Shown: positions 14,201-19,758 of the stretch, piece by piece | Layout: every line of letters begins with the position of its first letter | How positions within the stretch are numbered: position 1 is the stretch's first letter | Origin: Gemmatimonadota bacterium | Lineage (GTDB): Bacteria > GCA-2686955 | Direction of reading: 5' to 3' | Length of the DNA: 19,758 nt | Assembly (NCBI GenBank): GCA_002686955.1 | Contig: NYZA01000226.1 | Location: 1 to 19,758, forward strand | Position numbers and translations under genes: made by a program | Notes under the pieces: generated by a model | What the model was told of the DNA's origin: nothing | Databases searched by the model: none | The model's input: the letters and a program-made list of their open reading frames with translations, nothing else

Positions 14201-15613
14201 GTTCAACTCCGTGGGAACGAGCTTCGCGACACGATCCGCCTCGCCGAAGGAGAGACCTAGCACGCGCCCCACATCACGGATGGCGGCCTTCGCTTTCATA
14301 CGGCTGAATGTGATGATCTGGCTGACGCAATCCTTGCCGTACTTCTCCTTCACGTAGTCGATCACCATCTCGCGCCGATCATCGGCGAAGTCGATGTCGA
14401 TATCGGGCATCGTCACGCGCTCCGGATTGAGGAAACGCTCGAAAAGCAAGTCGTATCGCAGCGGGTCGATGTTGGTGATCGCCAGTGCGTAGGCGACGAG
14501 CGAACCCGCCGCGGAGCCGCGCCCCGGCCCCACGGAGCAGCCCATGCGACGCGCCGCGGCGACGAAATCAGCGGTGATCAGGAAGTAGCCGGAGTACCCC
14601 ATGCCCCGAATCGTCTCGAGCTCCGACTCGAGGCGGCGCCACGCGGCATCCGGCACATCGCCCTCATATCTCCCGCGCAACCCCTTTCGCGAGAGATCCG
14701 CCAGATACTCGTCCGCCCCTTCGTACCCCTCCGGGATGTCGAACTTCGGCAACAAGAGCTTCCCGAACTCGAGATCGAGCTCGATCTTCTCGGCGATTTC
14801 GCGCGTCGCCAAGAGCGCCTCTTCGAGATCACCGAATTGTGCCGCCATCTCTTGCGTGGACTTGACGTAGAATTGATCTGAATCGAATCGAAAGCGCTTC
14901 TCGTCGTTTACGTTCTTGCCGGTCTGGACGCAGAGAAGTGCGTCGTGGGCGCGGTGATCGTGCTGGTGCAGATAGTGCGAATCGTTGGTAATGACCAGCG
15001 GCAGATCGAACTCCTCGCGCAGTCGCAGCAAGCCCTTGTTCGCTTGCGCCTGCTCCGGGATTCCATGATCCTGCAGCTCGAGATAGTAGTTGCCTTTGCC
15101 GAACACGTCGCGATGCCAAGCAACACTTTCTCGCGCCCCCTCCTCATCGCCCCGCACCAACCGCCGCTGGAGCTCGCTCGAGAGGCAACCCGAGAGCACG
15201 ATGATCCCTTCGCTGTGACGCTCCAAGACCTCGCGATCGACCCGCGGCTTATAGTAGAAGCCCTCGCGGTAGGCGATCGAAGAGAGCTTGCAGAGATTGC
15301 GAAAACCCTGTTGGTTCTTCGCCAGCATCGTGAGGTGGTAATACGGCTCGAAATCGTCGCCCCGAACCTGTTTTCGCTCGTGGCGGGAAGCAGACGCAAC
15401 ATACGCCTCGAAGCCGATGATCGGCTTCACACCCCGGGCCTGGGCGGCCTTGTAGAACTCGATCGCGCCGAATAGATTGCCGTGATCGGTGACCGCGACC
15501 GCCGGCTGCCCCAGCTCCTTCACGCGATCGACGAGCTTGCCGACGCGGTTGGCGCCGTCGAGAAGCGAGTACTCGCTGTGCAGGTGGAGGTGGACGAAGT
15601 CGGAGGATTGCAC
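11231..15613 (-). CDS. dnaE: DNA polymerase III subunit alpha, intein-containing precursor
   Basis: This is the replicative polymerase. The frame is 1460 residues; removing the 304-residue intein leaves 1156, matching the usual length of about 1160. The N-terminal PHP domain has HLHLHSEYS (8-16), VTDHGN (41-46) and NDSHYLH (210-216), so its metal site looks intact. The catalytic part has GPGRGSAAGSLV (362-373), PDIDIDF (403-409, with Asp404 and Asp406) and Asp557 in LLKMDFLGLRTL. After the intein come the SHSAAYAYVAYQTAYLKAHYP block, a helix-hairpin-helix part (GLGAVKNVG) and an OB-fold domain (FTVAGLVTSRR). The start is GTG at 15613. The M23 gene ends 64 bp upstream and the YjbH-like gene overlaps the stop by 4 bp. 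Confidence 0.97.
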   Translation of the reverse strand: MQSSDFVHLHLHSEYSLLDGANRVGKLVDRVKELGQPAVAVTDHGNLFGAIEFYKAAQARGVKPIIGFEAYVASASRHERKQVRGDDFEPYYHLTMLAKNQQGFRNLCKLSSIAYREGFYYKPRVDREVLERHSEGIIVLSGCLSSELQRRLVRGDEEGARESVAWHRDVFGKGNYYLELQDHGIPEQAQANKGLLRLREEFDLPLVITNDSHYLHQHDHRAHDALLCVQTGKNVNDEKRFRFDSDQFYVKSTQEMAAQFGDLEEALLATREIAEKIELDLEFGKLLLPKFDIPEGYEGADEYLADLSRKGLRGRYEGDVPDAAWRRLESELETIRGMGYSGYFLITADFVAAARRMGCSVGPGRGSAAGSLVAYALAITNIDPLRYDLLFERFLNPERVTMPDIDIDFADDRREMVIDYVKEKYGKDCVSQIITFSRMKAKAAIRDVGRVLGLSFGEADRVAKLVPTELNITLSEAIERVPELSEMASGGGINQDLLEMSQAVEGMCRHAGIHAAGIVITPEPVENFVPLFQNADGDLATQWDMKFVEEYGLLKMDFLGLRTLTILDNAAEMIRRNHGVEIDFDRLDLEDRETFELFGRGDTVGVFQFESGGMREYLTKLKPEKITDLIAMNALYRPGPMKNIDAFIARKKGEEKIELLHPSMEPILRDTYGVIVYQEQVMRIAQIMAGYSLGGADILRRAMGKKRADVMAEQKGVFVSGCEGNNIGRKTAFAVFDLLEEFAQYGFNKCLVGETLVVDARSGRRVRIDALHSSAAATGGTLEVASADPVIGEARSERVAAVLENGIRPVFRVTTRSGRELVASANHPLLSPDGWRRIDELATGVRVAVPRRIAWAVAEGHPRIDALEVEEEEAGIEALGEDATALDREDLRELIALDIAHRARAEGATLRWSRGGELLQHLLGRVGVIARRDGEGVEISELSELAELARFVAQARRSEAALPIVVDCVAWAANEVLCSSKTVKRAGGEGGSASTTVFRGAGTAILDALLRPREGDLAWDEIVAIESAGEAMTYDLEVPGTRCFVADDLLVHNSHSAAYAYVAYQTAYLKAHYPLEFLAATMTSVMNDSDQVSHFMDECRRIEIAVEPPSVFDSAFGFSVSEGGLRFGLGAVKNVGRSAIESMIVARKKKGVHTGLFAWAKHLDLRLVNKRVIESLAAAGALDSFPGTRSSKFASADRTIDVAHAHQREVASGQTSLFGEDGPGETIEPPLETLPEWERAELLNREKEVLGHYLSGHPLEDFRTEIDRFANYTIKEQIDGATPSAEEFTVAGLVTSRRNLSTRRGEPMCVVELEDFSAVVEAVFFPEAYKNNREVLDQTDMLLVIGRRSTREADTGIVVERAFPLNQAFARMAAGLHLRIGGDHQRPVARSLRKVLVAHGGTCPITVNVETEGHGVVALPLKDVKVRPSASLDDALRAVEGVRNVTWTRTAVSKSEWGKA
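12455..13366 (-). other. Intein in DnaE (304 residues, eroded endonuclease)
   Basis: The element interrupts the conserved YGFNK/SHSAAY sequence. The first residue is Cys750 of the precursor (block A, CLVGETLVVDA) and the last is Asn1053, with His before it (LLVHN), followed by +1 Ser. Block B reads ASANHPLLSPDGW (intein 74-86), so His is present but the usual Thr three residues before it is Ser. Block F reads YDLEVPGTRCFVADDLLVHN, with Arg-Cys where His-Asn is common. Intein residues 100-265 match no intact LAGLIDADG motif. Only LLQHLLGRVGVIARR (169-183) resembles the tail of that endonuclease type, so it looks decayed. A run of nine C (12865-12873) lies in this part without breaking the frame. 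Self-splicing is expected, homing is not. Confidence 0.93.
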
Positions 15614-15677
15614 CGCTGGTTCCGGTGGGTTGGTGGTTTTCGGAGCCTCGACGAGAGCTTAGCGCATCACCGCCCCC

Positions 15678-17705
15678 CTACCCCCCTCCCGCAACCCCAG
15701 CCCCAATTACAACCGCGGTCCCCGCCTCGACCCGATTGCCCGCCAAATCGACCGCCCGCAAAAGAAGCTCACGCTCGCCCGCCGCCGCCGCGGCCCCGTT
15801 CAGCCGGGCCTCGACCCGATCCCGGGGCCCGTCGAACACCGACAGGACCCAGGCTCCATCGACCAGAAGCTCCACCGAGTCGGCGTCGATCCCAGCACCG
15901 TGGTCGACGAGCTCCCAGCGCAGAACCGTTCCGCCCTTGCGGCCTCGCTCCACCGCGACCGCTCCGGCCACGGGCGCCGCCCCGTCGGAGAAGGGCGCAT
16001 AAACACCGGGACGCGTAATCGCCGCCACCACCGACCGCTCCCCGCAGCGTCCGCCGGCCCTCCGCCAGCGATGAGGACTCCGCCCCCGATCCAATCGGTA
16101 GAGATGAACCGATTCGGGCCGCTCCCCCCCATCCCGCGGAATCTCCAAGTAGGGCGGATCTCTGAAGTAGAGCGTCCGCGGCCCGATCTCCACGGCCGGA
16201 CCGACCCGCTCCAGCCCGGACTCGGGAGCTGGATCCGGGGGTGTCGCGAAAGGCCCGATCGAGACCAGGGCATCGCCGTAAAGCCCCCCTTTCGCGAGCT
16301 CCAGCGCCACCCCGGTCGATCGGTCGATCACACGCGCCTCGCTCCCCCGCTCCAGCGTATGAAAAGGCGTCACCGCCCTCCATTCCAGCTCCCCGAGAAT
16401 CGCCCTCAGCTCGCCCGGACCCCCCGGCCGGAACCACGCAATCCAACGATCGCTCCCGATCGGCCTGAGCAGAATCGACTCCACCTCCTCGCCCCGCTCG
16501 AAAAGCAGCCGCGGCTCATCTCGCGCCGCGTGAGCGGACGGCGCCCGAACCACCACAGCCAGACGCCCATTCGCCGGCGCCGCGCGCCCATCCAGGGCCC
16601 GCCGCTCGCCCTCCGACCCGATAGAGGGAGGCCCCAGCCGAAGGACCGCCTCGGCGCGGTTTCCCGCCCGGTCCCAAAAAAGGATCGAAACCTCCCCCGG
16701 CCCACTCCCCTTCACCCAGCCCAGCGCCCGGTTCGGAGCCGTCGCGCGGAGGTGCTCGTCCTCCCCGTCCGCCGGCACATCGAGACGCACCCGCGACCGC
16801 GCTCCCGGCTCCTCGGAGAGACCGGAGTAGAGATGACGAGAGCGAGCGGCCGCGCCCCACGAGAATCGATCGAGGCGCAGCTCCAGCACCCTCTTACCGT
16901 CCTGCTCGACGGCGCCGCCCGCGACCGCCAGCTTGCCTCGGCGGCCGTCGTCGCGATCGTATACGTCGACCTCGAATCTCGCCCCACCCTCGAGTCCGAT
17001 CGGATCTCGGCCGCGATAACGACGCACGCCGGGTGTCCCCTCCCCCGCCACCAGAGGGATCTCGGCCGCGAAGGGGCTTCCGTCGATATGCGCGCCGGGC
17101 TCCGCCGGAACGATGCGGATCGACTCGATCACCGGAGGAACCGAGTCGGCGGTCGAAAGCCCATTCGCCAGGGGATCGATCGGACGGTTAGCGGCATCTC
17201 GCAGTTCGAAATGCAGATGGGGAACGGTCGTACCCGCCTGGCCGGACCACGCGACGATCTCGCCGGCCTCGAATCGAAAACGATCGTCGGGGAGATGCCA
17301 ATCGAGGCGGTAGGCCCGCTTCTCGATCTGCCGGCGCCGAACCGGCTCCGCGAGAGAGGGGACCAGCCCGCTCAGGTGCCCGTAAACAGCGGTGCGCCCA
17401 TCATCGAGACGCAGATAGAGCGCCCGCCCATAGCCGTCGGGGGCCATCTTGATCCGAGTCACCACGCCCGCGCCGACCGCACGGACCGGAACGCCGATCC
17501 GCGCGTTGGTCGAGAGATCCACCCCCCCGTGCAGCCGGCTCGCGCGGTACTCGCAGAAGCTCGATGTCACCGCCAAGGGTCGATCGATCGGGGGATGGAG
17601 AGAGCCCGCTTGGGCCGTGCCCCCGGCCAGGAGCAGACGCAATACCGCCGTGGAGGCACGGGCGGGCAGCGAGGCGCGCGCGTACGTGGGTTGTCTTCCG
17701 ATCAT
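15678..17705 (-). CDS. Secreted M23-family metallopeptidase with large C-terminal beta-domain region
   Basis: The ATG at 17705 gives 675 residues, beginning with a probable signal peptide (basic start, AVLRLLLAGGTAQA). The M23/LytM-type zinc motifs follow: RLHGGVDLS (57-65, His59 and Asp63), YGHLSG (108-113) and HLHFEL (163-168). This enzyme class cuts peptidoglycan cross-bridges, or acts as an amidase activator when the site is degenerate; here all ligands are present. The remaining 500 residues are very GC-rich. They contain repeated beta-type segments near the end, such as GIDADSVELLVDGAWVLS and LLLRAVDLAGNRVEAG, that look like Ig/Big-fold domains. The start has no strong Shine-Dalgarno sequence. 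The gene is divergent from the PpiD-like gene by 132 bp and heads the dnaE train. Confidence 0.88.
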   Translation of the reverse strand: MIGRQPTYARASLPARASTAVLRLLLAGGTAQAGSLHPPIDRPLAVTSSFCEYRASRLHGGVDLSTNARIGVPVRAVGAGVVTRIKMAPDGYGRALYLRLDDGRTAVYGHLSGLVPSLAEPVRRRQIEKRAYRLDWHLPDDRFRFEAGEIVAWSGQAGTTVPHLHFELRDAANRPIDPLANGLSTADSVPPVIESIRIVPAEPGAHIDGSPFAAEIPLVAGEGTPGVRRYRGRDPIGLEGGARFEVDVYDRDDGRRGKLAVAGGAVEQDGKRVLELRLDRFSWGAAARSRHLYSGLSEEPGARSRVRLDVPADGEDEHLRATAPNRALGWVKGSGPGEVSILFWDRAGNRAEAVLRLGPPSIGSEGERRALDGRAAPANGRLAVVVRAPSAHAARDEPRLLFERGEEVESILLRPIGSDRWIAWFRPGGPGELRAILGELEWRAVTPFHTLERGSEARVIDRSTGVALELAKGGLYGDALVSIGPFATPPDPAPESGLERVGPAVEIGPRTLYFRDPPYLEIPRDGGERPESVHLYRLDRGRSPHRWRRAGGRCGERSVVAAITRPGVYAPFSDGAAPVAGAVAVERGRKGGTVLRWELVDHGAGIDADSVELLVDGAWVLSVFDGPRDRVEARLNGAAAAAGERELLLRAVDLAGNRVEAGTAVVIGAGVAGGG

Positions 17706-17837
17706 CGGTCCATCGCTGTCGCGGGAGTCGATGCGATCGTGATACCGTGACGCTTTTCTTGTCCGCCACGAAACGATCGCCTGGTAGTCGGGCGGTGAGC
17801 ATACCCGCGCGGCGGCGGCGCCCTCGGAGTCGATCCG

Positions 17838-19703
17838 ATGCTCAGTCAAATCCGCAACGCCTCCGGCCTCATCATCGGCCTCTTCCTTCTGGTCTCGGTG
17901 GCCCTCGTGGCGACCATCTTCATCGAAGATCGGCGCCAGTCTCCGATCCCCGACCCGGTCGATATGGCGGTTGGCGAGGTCGAAGGGGTCGAGATTCAGA
18001 TCAGCCAGTACGACCAGGCGGTCAGGGCACAGCGAAACGCCTATCAGCAGCAGACCGGCCGAGAGGTGCCGAAGTTCCTCGCCGAGCGGATCGACGAGAG
18101 CGTTTGGGATTCGTTCGTGGAATCGATCCTGATGGAGAAGAAGCTCGATGCGCTGGGACTTCGCATAACCGACGACATGGTTTACGCCGAGCTCACGGAG
18201 AATCCGCCTGAGGAGCTCCAGGCGCGGTTCCGCAACGAGCAGGGCAGCTTCGACGAGACCGCCTACCAGCAGGCGCTCACCTCCGCGGGGGCCGAATTCT
18301 GGCTTCCGGTCGAGACCTATGTGCGCACCAACCTGCTCCCGCGCCGACTGCTCGAGTCGATGGCGAAGGCGACGGTTCGGGTGACCGAGGACGAGATCCG
18401 CCGGGCCTTCGTCGAAGAGCGGGAAGAGGCGCGAATCCGCTACGTCGCCATCGGGCCGCGCGAGATCGACGAAGTGGAGATCGGCGAAGAAGAGCTGCGC
18501 GCGCACTACGATGCGAACCCGTCCGATTACGAGCAGCGTTCCCAGGCATCTCTCGCTTTCGTGCGGATCGAGAAGGGGCCGAGCGACGAAGATATCGCCA
18601 AGGCGAAGGAGCGGATCGAGTCGGTGGCGGAGAAGCTGGAGCGGGGAACCGATTTCGGGCGCCTCGCCCGCATCCACTCCGACGATTCGGGCAGCGCCCC
18701 CGAGGGCGGCGATCTAGGTTGGTTCTCTCGCGGGCAGATGGTGCCTGAGTTCGACGATGCGGTCTTCGCGATGGAGGCCGGCGCGATCTCCTCCCCTTTC
18801 CAGACCGAGTTCGGCTGGCATGTGGTGCGTCTCGAGGAGAAGCGGACCAACGAAGAGGGGGTCGAGGAGGTTCACGCCGCGCACATTCTGAAGGCGATCA
18901 AGACCAGCAGGGCCACGCTGGAGCGGAAGTACGAGAGGATGCGTGAGATCGCCGATGCGGTCGAGGAGGGGGAAGAGCTGGCGGTGGCGGCGGGCGAGGA
19001 TCTGAAGGTTCTCACGACGCCGCCCTTCACCAAGCCGGCGGACGATGCGCCGGCGCCGCGGGCCGCACACGTTCCCACGCTCGGTGCGCTGGAGGGGGCT
19101 ACGGGGTTCGCCTTCGAAAACGAAGTGGGCGCGATCAGTCCGGTGATGGAGAACGACGAATCGCTTTTCCTGCTGCGGGTCGCCGAGCGGATCGAGGCGC
19201 ACACACGCCCCTTCGAAAAGGTGCGAACCCGCGTCGAATCGCAGCTGGAGCGAGAGAAGAAGAAAGAGGCCGCTCTGGAGCGCGGTCGGGCCCTCGCGGA
19301 GCGGGTCGCGGGGGGAGAATCGCTCGATGCGGCGGCGGAATCGTTCGGTCTCTCGGTCGAGGAGCCGGAGGCGCCGATTACCCGTACGAGCCATATCGAC
19401 GGGATCGGCTCCCGCTCCGAGGTGGCGGGTGCGGCCTTCTCACTCGAAGAGGGGCGGACCAGCGGCGCGATCGTGATGGAGGAGCGGGGGGTCACCGCGG
19501 TGGTCGAGGTGCTGGAGCGGACGCCGGCCGACGAGAGCCTGCTGGTGGACGAGCGCGACGAGATCGCCCAGCGCCTGCGAGCCGAGAAGGAGCGCTTCGC
19601 CCTCCGGAGCTGGATGGACGCGATCCGCGCCGAGGCCGATATCGTCGACACGCGCGATCAGTTTTATGGGGCGGGGGATGTGGTGGAGGAGGGGGCTTCG
19701 TAG
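17838..19703 (+). CDS. PpiD/SurA-type peptidyl-prolyl cis-trans isomerase
   Basis: The 621-residue product is almost exactly the length of E. coli PpiD. It has one N-terminal membrane anchor (SGLIIGLFLLVSVALVATIF, residues 9-28) and a short cytoplasmic head, so the rest lies in the periplasm. A SurA_N-like helical part (about 45-190) precedes a parvulin/rotamase domain (about 235-335) with FGRLARIHSDDSGSAPEGGDLG, FDDAVFAMEAGAIS and FGWHVVRLEEKR. A second weak parvulin-like start (HAAHILKAI, 346-354) and a charged helical tail follow. It helps fold newly exported envelope proteins. The ATG at 17838 has GGAG 8 nt upstream. It diverges from the M23 gene, an envelope pairing. A PpiD identity is favoured over SurA by the anchor and length. 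Confidence 0.88.
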   Translation: MLSQIRNASGLIIGLFLLVSVALVATIFIEDRRQSPIPDPVDMAVGEVEGVEIQISQYDQAVRAQRNAYQQQTGREVPKFLAERIDESVWDSFVESILMEKKLDALGLRITDDMVYAELTENPPEELQARFRNEQGSFDETAYQQALTSAGAEFWLPVETYVRTNLLPRRLLESMAKATVRVTEDEIRRAFVEEREEARIRYVAIGPREIDEVEIGEEELRAHYDANPSDYEQRSQASLAFVRIEKGPSDEDIAKAKERIESVAEKLERGTDFGRLARIHSDDSGSAPEGGDLGWFSRGQMVPEFDDAVFAMEAGAISSPFQTEFGWHVVRLEEKRTNEEGVEEVHAAHILKAIKTSRATLERKYERMREIADAVEEGEELAVAAGEDLKVLTTPPFTKPADDAPAPRAAHVPTLGALEGATGFAFENEVGAISPVMENDESLFLLRVAERIEAHTRPFEKVRTRVESQLEREKKKEAALERGRALAERVAGGESLDAAAESFGLSVEEPEAPITRTSHIDGIGSRSEVAGAAFSLEEGRTSGAIVMEERGVTAVVEVLERTPADESLLVDERDEIAQRLRAEKERFALRSWMDAIRAEADIVDTRDQFYGAGDVVEEGAS

Positions 19704-19758
19704 GGGGGTTGCTCCGGGGGGGGAGCCGCTGGGGGGTTGCTCCGGGGGGGGAGCCGCT
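19703..19758. repeat. 28-bp G-rich tandem repeat, two perfect copies
   Basis: The unit is G6, TTGCTCC, G8, AGCCGCT. Copy 1 is 19703-19730 and copy 2 is 19731-19758, identical at every base and ending exactly at the window edge, so the number of copies is unknown. The first G is the last base of the upstream stop codon. The runs of 6, 8, 6 and 8 G could form a G-quadruplex on the plus strand. GGAGC and GCTCC in neighbouring units could pair as a short hairpin. It could be a real array or an assembly artefact at a contig end. Confidence 0.85.

Noticed and set aside
12752-14260. 502-codon open frame antisense to dnaE, on the plus strand
   Set aside because: It lies opposite a strong dnaE frame, its product is Arg/His-rich with no known motif, and GC-rich genes commonly give long antisense frames.
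15614-15677. Possible terminator between the M23 gene and dnaE
   Set aside because: No stem longer than a few base pairs and no T tract were found in this 64-bp gap, so read-through into dnaE is more likely.
15900-17750. 616-codon open frame antisense to the M23 gene
   Set aside because: The product is dominated by Arg, Pro and Gly with no domain, and the opposite strand holds a clear M23 peptidase with its signal peptide and zinc motifs.
17706-18677. N-terminal extension of the M23 frame upstream of 17705
   Set aside because: It overlaps the well-supported PpiD-like gene in the opposite direction, and the signal peptide begins at the ATG at 17705.

Overview
This window is about 19.8 kb of GC-rich, tightly packed bacterial DNA. 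The organism is probably Gram-negative: there is an outer-membrane beta-barrel of YjbH type, a periplasmic PpiD/SurA-type foldase and a secreted M23 peptidase. The joined dnaE/accA neighbourhood is common in Proteobacteria and several related phyla, so the sequence alone does not fix a lineage. A high-GC uncultivated or deltaproteobacteria-like lineage is only a guess. No tRNA, rRNA, insertion sequence, phage gene or CRISPR array was found.

Left part (1-5662) is envelope and lipid themed. A truncated MFS permease overlaps a VanZ-domain membrane protein by 4 bp on the minus strand. A VTT/YqaA-type membrane protein and an exported sulfatase-fold hydrolase follow on the plus strand. The sulfatase converges on, and overlaps by 25 bp, a minus-strand neutral-ceramidase-like hydrolase.

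The only gene-free stretch over 300 bp (5663-5994) is highly structured. It holds a three-fold TTCACA-type direct repeat with about 11-bp phasing. After that come consecutive stem-loops with four C5-C6 tracts lying mostly in loops or linkers, ending in a 13-bp hairpin and a T tract. I read this as a candidate plus-strand small RNA that could pair with Shine-Dalgarno sequences.

The centre and right part is a long minus-strand gene train, transcribed right to left: M23 peptidase, dnaE, YjbH-like barrel, accA, YbgC-type thioesterase, membrane metallophosphoesterase and an unrecognised membrane protein. Gaps are small or negative for most pairs. dnaE carries an in-frame 304-residue intein at the FNK/SHS site with intact terminal splicing residues but an eroded homing-endonuclease region.

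The PpiD-like gene diverges from the M23 gene on the plus strand. Right after its stop codon the window ends in two perfect copies of a 28-bp G-rich tandem repeat. The most interesting items are the candidate C-loop sRNA, the dnaE intein, the atypical ceramidase-like and sulfatase-like enzymes, and a likely frameshift in the permease.
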